64,000 bases of DNA from NCBI RefSeq assembly GCF_003590095.1, contig NC_039489.1, positions 4,154,001 through 4,218,000 on the forward strand, given 5' to 3'. Source of the DNA: Trichoplusia ni. Its lineage: Eukaryota > Arthropoda > Insecta > Lepidoptera > Noctuidae. The position numbers and the translations under genes are program-made. Below are positions 1 to 11,710 of this stretch, piece after piece; the first letter of the stretch is position 1; every line of letters begins with the position of its first letter. The notes below the pieces were generated by a model. That model saw nothing but the letters and a program-made list of their open reading frames with translations, was not told the DNA's origin and searched no databases.

Positions 1-69
1 ACTGACGTGAAACCATAACGGTAAGTGACGGTTAGGAAATAATGGATATAAATATAAGAAGATACTTAC

Positions 70-249
70 AGGCTCATTAATCATAGATGAGGCATTGAAT
101 TTTTCCGCAATATGCGCCTAAGCAGACTTCTTCTTCGCTGCGCTTACACTATCTGTTTTTTTATTTTCTATAACATCTTTGAACTCTTTGAGAGTTTCTA
201 TTAATAAATTTCGTTCCAAAACACTAAAATTTTTCTTTCTTCCTGACAT
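70..249 (-). pseudogene. Zeste-like Myb/SANT domain protein, first exon, interrupted by a stop
   Basis: Reading the minus strand from the ATG at 249 gives 60 codons that begin MSGRKKNFSVLERNLLIETL and end with FNASSMINEP, followed at once by a consensus GTAAGT donor (GT at 69-68). The N-terminal pattern (basic start, FSxLERxLLIETLKEFKDVIENKKTD, then AHIAEKFN) is that of insect 'regulatory protein zeste'-like Myb/SANT DNA-binding proteins, nuclear proteins often present as many copies. Codon 44 (positions 120-118) is TAG, just before AHIAEKFN, where the family normally has a tryptophan of the SANT helix core, so a single G-to-A change would explain it. The next exon would lie outside the window, to the left. 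With the stop the exon encodes only 43 residues, so I call it a pseudogene; a sequencing error is the alternative. Family assignment is from memory of the motif; the stop and donor are seen directly. Confidence 0.65.
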
Positions 250-1433
250 TTTACAGAACAATAATAATAAAAAAGAGAAGTACAATTAAGTTACACTAAA
301 TAGATTGATTACAAAAATCAACAACTGTATTTAAATTATTCTGTCAAGTGTCAATCTCTACCACCACAGATATACCTATAAAACATTCCATTCTAGGAAC
401 ACGTCAATGTGTTTTTGAATTTTTAAATATTATATCCGACTTCACATTCTTTAATACTTTTATGCCACGTGAAATTAAGGTTTTTAAATAAAATCGAAGG
501 GTAAAAAGCTAATATTGTCTTAAAACTACAATATAATTATTAATTCGGTTTGAAACTAAATTCTTATTTTGCGTATGTTGAACCAGAATTTCGGGAAAGA
601 TACATTTGTAAACGAAGACAGTCTGATTCATAGACAAGACATATTCTCTGCTTGAGACGCGATTTGAATCTCGATTCAGCTGAGTGAAGTTTAAGTAATG
701 TTCTGAAATAAGAATGACCCTCAAGTGCAGATTCAATATTTAAACTATGATCAGGTGATTTAACATCAAACTGGACTTGAGTAGCCTTCTGTAATACGGA
801 CCTGAGTCTTTGAAAATGGTGAGCGGATTATTTTAAAGCTTATTTTAATGGTAGCCATTCCGAGAAGTTATGCCCGGAAATGCGACAGTGTGCTCTAGGT
901 GTTACTGCGACAGATAATGTGTTTGTCTTCCCACTTTATTTTAATTGTATTTGTTATGAATGTGATTTATTTCAACGTGGAATATCGTTCGTTTTGCTTG
1001 GATTAGAGATGTCGGATTGTTGATCAATGTTGATGTGGTAATGGGGGATTAACCAATATTTCGAAGGCCCAGAGTCCCTTTTGTTTTTATTTGTTATTGT
1101 CAGCGGTAGCGTGCTATGTTGTGGAGTTTGTTGCTTCGATTATTCTTCATAGCTTGAGCACTTGGGGAAGTGGTGAAGGGTTGGCGATACAGGGAGCTTT
1201 CTATGTAAAATCGGCCTTCAAAAAGTGTACTTTTTAGCCTTTAATTTATTGATTGGCCCGGGAAATCTTCATGGCCACTAGAGGGAGGAAGTGGGTATTT
1301 ATAGACTCTTACTGAGTAAACCTTAACGGCCGTGCAACCGGTGCGTGGCAATGCATTGCAAGTCCTCACGCACTAACCGCGTGGTTCACTGTACCTACCT
1401 TCAAATAACGATACTCCTCTTCCTTCCCCTTAG
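250..1433. other. No gene seen
   Basis: AT-rich sequence upstream of the zeste-like exon. The longest frame (minus strand, 509-736) has no recognisable domain and is compatible with chance. A promoter for the zeste-like exon would be expected just right of 249, but I see no clear initiator or TATA box. Confidence 0.5.
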
Positions 1434-1502
1434 TCTTCTCGTATGCCATTTAACAAGAGAAAGACAGACAACAACTTCTGAGTGATTTGTGTAGGAACTG
1501 AG
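1434..1502 (+). other. Possible small exon (splice signals only)
   Basis: A pyrimidine-rich run followed by TAG at 1431-1433 makes a good splice acceptor, and GAG|GTAAGTCT at 1503 is a consensus donor. The 69 bases between contain an ATG (1443) with a short frame that stops within the exon, so any role would be as untranslated leader or non-coding RNA. Nothing else supports it; such pairs occur by chance in 64 kb. Confidence 0.18.
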
Positions 1503-3481
1503 GTAAGTCTAATTAATCAGATGGCCAAGACAATATTATTTGTTTTAAAACGAATAGAAACACTTCAAATAAATTTCATTTTTAACAAGTGACGAGACTT
1601 TGACTTGTGGCAGTTCAGTAACTTGGAGCGATTCAAAAGCATTAACGCTGGGAGAAATGTAACTTGTCTATTTGACCAAAATTGTTTACTTCAACAGACA
1701 GACAACGATAGTCAAATCATTTGTTGTGGATCATAACTTTGAACTGGACAATACGGATTGGCAATATGAGAGTTTTCCACAAACTATTCGACCACTATTC
1801 GTCTATTACCCTTTGCTACCTTCAGATGGCTACATTCCTACTGCTCTACTAAAATGACGATAAACTATTAATTCTCCAACCATTATCTTGAGGTACGGTC
1901 GAGTGCACCTCAAGTTTACGAAAGCTGGAAAGTGCATTCAATGTTCCGAGGCTTGGATATTTGTAGCTTTATCAGATTTCAGTTGTGGTACAGAGTGGTT
2001 TTGGAAACTCAAGGCTACTTGACTTGGTCTATTTGAGACCTGTTTCCAATTATTGATTCTGAAGCACTTGGGCCATTTACTAGAGAAAAAATATTAATGT
2101 AATTTTTTGGATGCTCTAAGAAGCTCAACTGTTTCTGTCTTGGTTTTCAATGTGTTTTGAGAAATGCAATTGTTAATAAGACTGGGCATAAATTTAGTTT
2201 ATAAATGTACAACTTTAAGATGTGTAATTTTGAAGAATTATTTGTACAGAAAAATCTACGGGTACTTTAAAATCGGCCCATTAAGTTTCTATTTTCAAAG
2301 CCCGATGAAAAGAAAATATCGCATTTTGCACGAAACTATACTGCTTCTTAAGTGCTGTAGCTGCAAGAAAGAACCTTAAAACTGGACAGCTTAACACGCT
2401 GTCATACATTTGACAAAACATAAAACCAACACTATCACAAGAGTCAAATGAAATTCACAAAATATCCCTCACGTATGTCAAAAAACTAAACGGACCTTCT
2501 CGAGCAAATAAATTATGAATCGCTCGAGAATATTTTATTTTGTGTATTTTGATAAAACCGCATAAATTTAGCACACGGTACGAGACGGGTAGAATATTTC
2601 GCTGTTTATTTTCTTATTTGGCTTACATTTTTGGAAGGTGTCCTTTATAACTGAAAAGTTGAGTCTGGAATAAAAGGGTGAAGTTGAAAGTTCTTTGGAG
2701 GACTTATTTGAATCGAGATGGATAATTTAGATGTGTTTTTATTTATTGAAGTTCTCAAAATGGGTTCAAAATTTGCAATGCATGGAGAGATGTAAAAGCA
2801 ACTCGTCATTATTGCCTAAATTTATTTTTAAAGTAAGTAATATTTTATTGTATATTTATAAATTGCTCTCCTTCGGAGGAGAAGCGGATGTCGGCTAACT
2901 CTTTGATTTTGGATGCAAAGTGCGTTTTGTCTCTTGGAACCTGTAGCTGTACATACGTACTGAATTGTGTCAGTGGACAAACCATAAAAGGTCACAGCCC
3001 TATTTGCAATAATCACTCCAAAACGGTAAAGCAATAATTATATTGAACCTCGACCTTTGAATGACACCTTTCCATTATCCAAAAGTCAAAATCTTACAAG
3101 TACAGATGAACTAACGACGTCAAAACCAAATGTTTTTTTAGATATTGACTTAATACTAGACTTACCTCAAACGAGACCCTTTTTAACGTATCTAAAGAAA
3201 AATAATGATCGGTAATTCTGTGCTTTCAACTTTTTCACGTACCGTCTATTATCCCACAGATTATGATAGAATTCTCTGGGAATAATTGAAGGACGTCTAG
3301 AGGTTATGTCCCAGAATTTATTACTTCAGGTGTTAATTATTATTGTGTAGTCTGAAAAGTTTGGGATAAATTTTCTGCGCCACCTATTTTCAATTTCGAT
3401 TTGGGACTTTGATTTCTGATATCTGATTCAGTGACCAAGTATATTATAGTTGAAGGTATTAAAATTTTATATTAATTGATA
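1503..3481. other. No gene seen
   Basis: AT-rich, intron-like or intergenic sequence. The short frames at 1672-1857, 2164-2379 and 2828-3034 carry no recognisable domain and have no supporting splice structure. Confidence 0.5.
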
Positions 3482-3644
3482 TTAAATGATGTAACGGTTT
3501 ACTCACGCGTATTTATCGGGGTAGCCCGACTAGTTTCGGACCCAACCGGACTCCTTAATCATGAGCAGACGCGGCGGGATAGCGAGTCGAACGACTAATC
3601 TTCGAACCGATAAATACGCGTGAGTAAACCGTTACATCATTTAA
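3482..3644. mobile_element. Family T MITE, complete copy (TTAA-flanked, 38-bp terminal inverted repeats)
   Basis: Including the flanking TTAA, positions 3482-3519 and 3607-3644 are perfect reverse complements over 38 bp; the arm includes ACTCACGCGTATTTATCGG. TTAA at both outer edges fits a TTAA target-site duplication as made by piggyBac-type transposases, though it could also be part of the inverted repeat. The 87-bp core contains GACTAGTTTCGGACCC and ACTCCTTAATCATGAGCAGA, found in the opposite orientation in the copy at 52864-52994. This copy has about 32 extra bases of core beside its right arm. It has no coding capacity, so it must have been mobilised by a transposase encoded elsewhere. 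Exact arm identity suggests fairly recent insertion. Confidence 0.85.
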
Positions 3645-4488
3645 TAATGAATCAGTCTCACGATAGTTATTATAAAAATATATTAATTGTGTTAATTAAA
3701 TTCAGTTAAAGAGTTTTGGTTTTTCATAATGACAGCTAGAAGAGGGAAACCGACTGTAAAATGTCTTGGAGCTTGTTATCATTGATTTTTTTCTTAATTA
3801 ATTTCCTTTCATTAAAAGTAACGTAAATCTTGAAGATAAATCTTGAATATTGCGGTCTTCATAAAACTGTGTCCAATGTTGCAATGATTTCTGTTCTTAC
3901 TTATTGAACTGAAACTACACTATGGGATTCGCTACAAGGTTTCCACAATATAGAAGATGACGTTACATCTATGTACAATATTTACAAAGCCGTTACGTCA
4001 CAAATCCCTTTCGTATTTTTTTTTATTTTCCAGATATAGACAAAAACACGTGTCTAAGATTTCTTATTTAAGATCTATGACGGACTGAGAAGATTTTTAC
4101 ATTTTATGCCCTCGTCTATTTTTGGTAAGCACCAACTGGTTGTCAAAAACAGCAAACATCATAAAATAGCCTAACTTCATTCGATTTAAGCGACCATTTG
4201 TTAGAAAGGATCAACTTGATGTTATGACACTTATGTCAAAGGACCCCGGACCCTGAATTACCATTTTTATGACCCTTCATTATAAAATATTAACCTTTAA
4301 TCAAATATTAACAGTGCCCTTGACCGGCCGTTTGCAATGCCGTTTAAATTATTAATCAGTCAAAAACAGAATGAAAATTGAAAAGGGTTTTTTTTTATTG
4401 GTGAGACTTCCAAAGGGAATTTTAGTAATCATTCTTATAGGCATTGTTTTTTTTTTATAAATTTACTTAAAGTTTTTTTGTTCTGACA
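3645..4488. other. No gene seen
   Basis: AT-rich sequence with no frame or repeat that I recognise between the MITE and the Helitron-like element. Confidence 0.5.
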
Positions 4489-4766
4489 TCTAATATATAA
4501 AATTCCCGTGTCACGATGTTAGTTACCGTACTCCTCCGAAACGGTTCGACCGATTTTTATGAAATTTTGTATACATATTGGGTAGGTATGAGAATAGAAC
4601 AACATCTATTTTTCATACCCCTAAGTGATAAGGGTTGCTCACACAAAAAAAAAATATTTTACATTTTGGACGAAATTGTTTGTTTTTATTTTTTTTATAA
4701 TGTGGCATTAAAAAAACATACAACTAGAAAAAAAATCTGCAAAACAACGTTTGCTGGGTCAGCTAG
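4489..4766 (+). mobile_element. Non-autonomous Helitron-like element
   Basis: The element starts with TC after an A (4488) and ends with CTAG before a T (4767), the A^T insertion signature of Helitrons. Its 5' section (AATATATAAAATTCCCGTGT, then CGTACTCCTCCGAAACGG) and its 3' section (TTTGCTGGGTCAGCTAG) match an interspersed repeat I know from many moths. The frame at 4516-4794 runs through it but is a by-product of the repeat. No Rep or helicase sequence is present. Confidence 0.65.
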
Positions 4767-4951
4767 TAATATAATATATTTCAGTAGGCCATAAAGATGT
4801 TGTTGCGTTTAGTTTTAACCTAAATTTAGTTTTGTTTTTAATTAAAACTATAGTGTGATTTTAAGTCGTTGTTAATAATCATACTTGGTTGATATTCCGA
4901 AGTAACTTATGGACAAAACCAACGTCTGAATCTCTTTTTGACTTCCAGGCC

Positions 4952-5085
4952 TAAAGGGTTTATACCGTATCTTACCGTCTGTAACCAGGCTGAATCTCAC
5001 GTACCCTGATAGCTAGGCAGTTAAGATTTCTAAATCAGCAATCGTTTGTACGGTCATAATTATGATGGGTGGCATTGCATTTGTG
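4952..5085 (+). repeat. Family S repeat, partial copy with 5S-like box
   Basis: Contains the family box AACCAGGCTGAATCTCAC ... CTGATAGCTAGGCAGTTAAG followed by ACGGTCATAATTATGATGGG (5050-5069). The last segment resembles the 5S rRNA 3' half (CGGTCAGTACTTGGATGGGTG). The typical 3' terminal box GAGTCCGACTCGC is missing, so the copy is 3'-truncated or diverged. Confidence 0.6.
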
Positions 5086-5587
5086 AACTCGCTTTTCATA
5101 CTATTTGAATAAAACCTGCACTTTTTGTGAAAACAGTGTTTTTTAATTCATCAAATATAAAATAAATAATATCAACATACTTGACTGAAAGAAACCCTTA
5201 AATTTTCAATCCAAGACCTCGCAAACCCTTTGTCGAAACTAAAACAAAACTCCCATAACTTAACTAATATGATGTAGACATTTGGAAATGAAAGTACCCT
5301 CCATGGGACTGTTTAACTTAACATTAGAATGTGGTTAAGGAGGGTCGGCATCCTAACGATTCGATCTCGCTTCGATAAGCTCCACCAATTAGAAATGTAG
5401 TTAGTCGCCCAAATTAAATGCACCTTCGTGGTTCAATATCGTTTTATTAATGTGAAACTCGTGATGTCACCTTGTATTTCTGTATTTTGAAGTTACTCAC
5501 TTTTTAGTTGTATATTTAGTTGCTTAGGTGTTAAGTTACCATTGCTGAAGACAAAGAAAATATTCTTAAAGTTCAGCTCGGGACACC

Positions 5588-5684
5588 GCCGCCGCGTCAG
5601 TTCATGATAAAGGACTCCGGGTGATTCTGAAACTAGTCGGGCGATCCCGATAAATATGCGTGAGATAAACGTAACATTATTTAA
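5588..5684. mobile_element. Family T MITE, half copy (left arm missing)
   Basis: Core motifs GGACTCCGGGTGATTCTGAA and ACTAGTCGGGCGATC are followed by CCGATAAATATGCGTGAG and a terminal TTAA at 5681-5684. The left arm is absent: sequence before about 5588 does not match. Arm substitutions show it is older than the 3482 copy. Confidence 0.75.
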
Positions 5685-8600
5685 TAATTTATGAATTTCA
5701 CAAAAGTCTCTATTAAAAATATAAATAGTCTATGACTACTTAGTGGTATGTAGAATAATTATCCCAAAACTGACCGAGGATAGTGATCAACGATTGTTCT
5801 TTAAATATTATAAGGTAAGTTGCGTTAGACTACTAGTGAAATCTGAGGCGAATAAGCAATCATTTTCTTTAAGGTTCCAGTCATTATATTACGTGGCAGT
5901 AAAAAAATCGTATATATTTAAATCTGAAATAAGTTAACAGCATATTATTTAGAAACACTTAAGTTTCTTATTACTTATCAAAATAATTTAGGAAAATAGT
6001 TTCCTTATTAAACTTAAATATCAAATCAATTATCACCCCTTGAACTCATATCTAACTTCACAAGGTTAAACGGTCATCAAAAACCAATTCTCCACTTCAA
6101 AAAACAATAATTAAATCTATTCTGTACCTTTACCGAACAATTTACCTTCTAACTAACATAGTTTAAGCTTAGTTTAAGTCGAGTCACGACAGTAATTATT
6201 ATAGAAGCTAGGTCGCACCTCAAATTGCTTCTACATAAGTTTTCTTTCATCTTGTTCGTAAACCACAGGACTTGGAATCCTTAACTTTACGTCTTCGAAA
6301 CTAACTTGGGTCTCGACTAGTAAGTGGAGACGTTTTTCTTACTGATCAATATCAAATTAGGTGTTAATACTAAGTGTTTTCGGTTGAGATGTATTGGCTT
6401 TTGTAAATTTGATGATTTTGGGAAAAGTTGTGGTCTACTTTTTCCCAAAATCTGTCCATAATATAACAACTATCTTACCAAATATCTACGGTCATAAATG
6501 ATACAGTTTTTAAAAAAAATATGTTCTTTAATCTATTGTCTTTTTCTTCAGCGAGGTTTCACGCAACATGCCATTTTCTTGCAGAATTGCACGAAAAAAA
6601 TAATGTGAATAGATGTCCCTACAAAAATTTTAAAAATCATATACCAGACGTGAAAAAAAAAAGTTTTTGTGAAATATCTTTACGCAAACAGAAATATTAT
6701 AAAGTGATTCCTTGTTTGTTCCACATTTTGACCACAATTTTGAAATCAATAGCTTGACACAGCATCGGACACTAAACCACCTGTCACGAAATCAATCGAT
6801 CCGAAACACAGTAATTTGCATCATAATTGAAAACACATTTATATATCATCCAACAACTGGTACCAAGATTATACCAGCCTATACCTCGTTATAGCTAAAA
6901 CAAACAAATTTAAAGCGAACATCTATTTAGTTGCGACGTTAACGAAACACCTAGTCTGCACTCCAGCGGTGACATTTCGATAAATTATCGTCACTGTCGA
7001 TGAGCCCATCCATATTTCATAAAACAAGGGAATCCGTTGAACAAACTTTCGTTATAATACCCGAGTATCATTTGAGTCTGTACCCCCTATCCATCAAAGT
7101 CGGTGCTTTCAAAGTAACTTTAAAGTCCTGTAATGAAGTTATTCGGCAAAAACCGGGATAAAACGGTGTCGTATTTTCATTATTCGACGTTACCGCTTTC
7201 CTAAATTTGGCGGATAATGCTTAGTGTCGAGAATTATCGATTATAGATTACCGCTTTTATAGGCAAAATGTTTCAGTAGTAATAAGGCAGAGTATTTAAG
7301 GTTTAAAGAGGCAACCGTCAACTGTCGGCGTATCATCATAGGTGATTTTTTATCGGAAAACCAATTGGACCAATGGACATTTTTAGATTTAATGTTTGTA
7401 GAAGTACAACTGTAATGTACATAAAAATGGCTTCCGATTTTTTATTTGTCCTAGTACCTATATAGTAACGACTTGTCAGTATTTTCATTTGATACCTATT
7501 TATACGAAGCTTTGAAAAATGTACTTTGTCGTCATTTAAGGAGCTCATTTTGGTCTGCTTTTCAACTAATGCCACACGACATTTTTTACTTTCAAACACA
7601 AAAACAAACGATATCCATTTACCCTTTCGAGAGCTACGATTCTAGAGACAAATAAGTTAAACTTATAGTATTTGGTCGTATCTTAGCCGTCTAAAATAAA
7701 AAAAATAGTGTTTATTTCTGCTAGGCCTAAAACAAGTTCTTTAGAAACAATAAATAACAAAACGAGTGACTCTAAGTGCGCGATTCCAAAATGTCATTAC
7801 CACGAACCGGCACGAAACTCCATAGTCGTTAAACTATTTTTTCTTATAGATTAAAATAGGTCCATAGATAACAATTATTCAAGATAGATTCAAAATAATA
7901 AAAATTAAACAACCCATTAATTACACCTGCAACTAAACAATAGCTGAATACTTGATCTAATTCATACCCGTCGCGCGTAGCTTCACGCGAAGTGTATGGC
8001 AATCAATCAGAGGAATCGATTGTTTCCGCCAGTCTCCTCAGAGCGTTTTATTGTTCGATGTGAGGATTGTTGCCAGACGAAGATACGGAACGTTTCCAAA
8101 GGTCTTTTGACGTTAACGCTTTCAAGGCAATTTGTCATCGAGCTGTACGATTTACACTCGGCGGAATTATGTTTTCATGTACCTAGAATATTTTGGTAAT
8201 ATACATACTTGCAACCGTTTTGTTATATTTTTTGGGATAGAGTGAGGTTTTTAAGGTCACTTCTTCTTTTCTTCGTCTTGTTTTAAATTATGTTTTTTTT
8301 TATTAAATAAGGGGACATTATGGGTTTCCAATTCTATACAATTTTGATTTTCTTTAGTAGATACACGTCCCGCTGCTAGATCTCTTCACATAAAGAGGAG
8401 GTTTAAGCATTGATCACGACACTAACTCTCTGCGTATTGACGATTTTCAATTCCAATATTTGCAATGATATGCAATGGTTTTAGGATATTTAAGAATCTG
8501 TTGCCAGTGTTGTCTGAGATCATACAGAAACTACATAAAGAATATCTCATTTTGACATAACCACGTCTATATCCTGCACCTCCAAGTTCATACATAGCAC

Positions 8601-9009
8601 CGCAAAGCTACAACGACATAATATATTTTAATGAAAAGAATACCAAATGAATAGCTACACATTCCAATGCCTCAGTACTATACAAAGCTCCTTTCTCCTT
8701 TCCCTCCTTTGAAGACACAAACTGGGTATCCTTTCAGTATCAAAGTACAACTAATCCCCATTCAAGAGCGTGCAGCCTCACTGGGAACAATTACTGCGTT
8801 TACACGAGTCGAATGGTTCCTGATGATATAAGATCACACCCAAATGCAACGGTACGAATGGGGATGACGTAGACAGTCGTGTGTGTATGAGTATAAGGGA
8901 CAAAGCTCTGAAAGCTCATCAAAATGTTTTGTAAAATGAGAGACACCAATTTGTAAATTTTTCACTGCTTGGTATAAAGTCTAGTGTTTAACCTTCGTTC
9001 CTTCTGAAG
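5685..9009. other. No gene recognised; one GC-richer open frame
   Basis: Mostly AT-rich with only chance-sized frames. The stretch 7960-8190 is visibly richer in G+C and holds a plus-strand frame from the ATG at 7996 to 8199 (67 codons, starting MAINQRNRLFPPVSSERFIV). I recognise no domain in it and see no convincing splice sites, so it could equally be a conserved non-coding block or an old repeat. Confidence 0.4.
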
Positions 9010-9245
9010 CCCGGTCAAGTGCGAGTCGGACTCGCGACGATGATTTTTATGAAAGGATTGAAGAAAAGAAATCGGACGGATAAATTTAACAGATCCTTAA
9101 ATTTGTTTATGACGGTCAATATTGAAGATTTTAATTTACGGTACGCTGTACCGTACATAATATACCGTAAATACAAAAAAATTGTATGAAGGTTGTACCT
9201 TCATACAAAATTTCAGTATAATCCGTCTGACCGCAGTTATTTTCT
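9010..9245 (-). repeat. Family S-related repeat end with internal hairpins
   Basis: Positions 9012-9037 read, on the minus strand, CGCGAGTCCGACTCGCACTT followed by GACCGG, the 3' terminal box of family S. The inner sequence differs from other copies and contains two hairpins: TTTACGGTA/TACCGTAAA around 9135-9171, and TTGTATGAAGGT/ACCTTCATACAA at 9182-9208 (perfect 12-bp arms, 3-base loop). The minus-strand frame at 9131-9367 overlaps these palindromes and is not a credible gene. Confidence 0.5.
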
Positions 9246-9684
9246 GAAATCCAAACCTTTCTTGATTTCCAATCATCTTGAAGAATCATAGCGAAATATT
9301 TAAAAGACACAATTTGACATCTTCGTTTGTAATTTTGGATCTCATGTCCAGGAATTCTGTTATACATTTAAAGCATTAATTTTGGAAAAAATTGCTCTTT
9401 CCTTTTAATTATCACATATAATAAAGATTTAAATAAACTGTTACATTTACAAAACTTAAAACACAAGTAATTAACAACATGAAATCAGAGCGTTGAAGTT
9501 TTTGTCATCATTAGTGTTGTAATTGGTGCAAAATGAGCATTTCCATTAGCACCTGTATTTACATAGCAAATGGGCAAAATCACCTAATGGCCGGTCTCGC
9601 AGTGTTGGAAATTGCTCAAAACGCCGAGTAATTCCTGGGAATAAGGACCAAAAGGGCATACCGACACTTAAAGTTATATACATT

Positions 9685-9772
9685 TGTGGAAGAGAGATAC
9701 CACTCTATGCCGTATAGTGCTTTCTCGCTTCCACACTTATTACGATATTTCTTTAAGACGTGGCGGCAGGAT
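9685..9772. mobile_element. Family H hairpin MITE, copy 1
   Basis: TGTGGAAGAGAGATACCAC pairs with GTGCTTTCTCGCTTCCACA (arms at the ends of 9685-9735), followed by the family's right flank (TTTAAGACGTGGCGGCAGG to 9770). The left outer arm is not clear. The copy is related to those at 39577, 43095, 49568 and 58524. Confidence 0.6.
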
Positions 9773-10439
9773 TACTGTTAATTTTCAGTAAGTTATACAT
9801 TTTAATTTAATTGAATATTCTCCCTATTAGTTCTGGGAAAGGTAGTATAAGATTTTTATTAATAAAAGTTTTTCGGATCAATGATTTATTAAGATATTGA
9901 TTTAATTGGTTTATTCGACGACTATCGCTTTGGAGTAGGTAATGTGGATATATTATATAAACGTTGAACAAGAAATCAAAGTTTGTCGATTTATTAATAA
10001 AAACACTAATTTATGATTTTAATAAGGAAAAAAGGAAAACATAATTTTGTTCCGTTAATTTTATATTTTCCTTGTCTCTATTACGAATTTCTTTAACTAT
10101 GTCTTCTCTCCTCAGCGGAAGTAAAGTATATTTAATTAACTAATTAAAATATCTTTACGATGATATTTGAGGCTTCATTTAACTTACGTCAATAAAATAC
10201 GATACCAGTAAAAGTGAGCATCAAAGGTTAAAAGAAGTTCAGTGAAAAGAGTTCCGATCTCTATCAGAATCGCTTTATTGAAACGTCACGATGTAAATTC
10301 AAATTCAAATGATCGAACGCAGACGCTCCATTTTCGAAGTATTCAAAAACGGAAAACGATCCTATTTATTTATTTACATGTTTTATGAGGATACTATCAG
10401 TCTTCAACCAAAATTAAAATGTACTATTTTTCTCTACCA

Positions 10440-10570
10440 AATAATGTATTGGTTAAAACCTTTAAAACCTTCTTGAATCACGCATTAAAATCCGCTGAGT
10501 AGTTTTAAAGATGTAAGCATGCAAAAGATTATAAAGAGAAAGAAAGCGACTCTGTTTTAGATATGTAGAG
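10440..10570 (+). repeat. Lepidopteran interspersed repeat fragment
   Basis: Carries CTTGAATCACGCATTAAAAT, CCGCTGAGTAGTTTTAAAGA and GCGACTCTGTTTTAGATATG, the 3' part of a repeat I know from other moths (the 'Helitron-like' class with a run of conserved degenerate segments). No coding capacity; termini not clear. Confidence 0.5.
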
Positions 10571-11640
10571 ATGAAAGAGTTCGCATTAAAAAAAAAACAA
10601 ATACATCGAATCGAACCATCAGCTCTGGGTACGACAAAATTAGATTTAATTTCAAGTTTGATAATGAATTTTCTTTTCATAATAAAATATACAACGCCTC
10701 TACTATGTACTTTCAAAGTAGAAAAGCCTTTGCGGAAGATAGACGCCGCTACGCGCAAAGTATTTCCGTCTCCCTTTTACAACGCTAACAGTCCGGTTTT
10801 ATCCTCTCATACTATAAGCCTGTCCTTATTATTTATTTAGAAACAGTAAGGAAAGGGTAGTTAAATATTATTATACAACTTTTCCCCGGCATAATATAAA
10901 AGATTTACTATTATTACACATGGCTCATGAAACACAAACGAACTACAAATAAAAGGGATTGAAGCCTTATTTGCTTTGCCAGAATACGAAAAATATATAT
11001 TTATAATAATATGTATATTTTTGTGGAAATATATGATGTCAACAAAACTCTTTTGGTTGTAGACTAGATATATTTGAATAAAATAAATGCAATTGCAAAA
11101 ATGTCCAATATGTCAAAAGGTCTAGCGAAAAAATGTTTGAGGATTCAAAAACAATGAAATTTAATACCCAAACTCACCATGAACTTTCGAATGAAATTTC
11201 GAATTCAAAATATAGCTAAGACCATTTGACAACCGCTAACAAGTATTGAAAATTCATCTGTGTAAAGATCTTTTCATATACTTTTCAATACACATCCTCA
11301 AAAAATCCACAACCGCACAAACCTACTTTTCAATTAAGTAATGAAACAATCAAACAATCACGGCAAAACAAATACGAAAACTGTGTTTTAACAAACAATT
11401 ATAATACCAAATCTTTTTTCAATCGTTCGTTTTTAAGGAGCGTATTCTAAAAAAAAACTCAAAAGCAACTAGGTTTTGCACAAAAGCGATACGCAATAAT
11501 CAAATACGCAAGGTCGTAACCTCCGACGCTAACCTCAAATTACTAGACCAGCTCTTATAATTTAAAAATATCGCATGGAATACTCAAAAGAAAAAAAAAG
11601 AAGTAAAGTTAGATATTCATAAAAATATGCAGCCAGAACT
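10571..11640. other. No gene seen
   Basis: The two overlapping antiparallel frames (10462-10758 minus, 10571-10840 plus) cover the same bases and have no recognisable domain. The remainder is AT-rich upstream sequence of the candidate promoter at 11.7 kb. Confidence 0.45.
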
Positions 11641-11705
11641 GCACAGTAGCGGCATGCAATGCAACACTCTTTTTGAACCGTTCGGAATGTCGACTGAAGA
11701 TAATT

Positions 11706-11710
11706 TCAGT
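11706..11710 (+). promoter_or_regulatory. Candidate insect initiator (TCAGT)
   Basis: TCAGT is the arthropod initiator consensus. It sits where the sequence shifts from AT-rich to a CpG-containing stretch (CACACGCGTCGCTCCGCGCA at 11734-11753). It overlaps a palindrome, GACTGAA...TTCAGTC, at 11692-11711. I see no TATA box about 30 bp upstream and no good DPE at +28. The support is positional: it precedes an exon-like leader with an ATG and donor. Confidence 0.4.

Noticed and set aside
4441..4465. Poly-T runs as retroposon tails
   Set aside because: Runs of T and A are common throughout this AT-rich DNA; no element boundary coincides except where reported.
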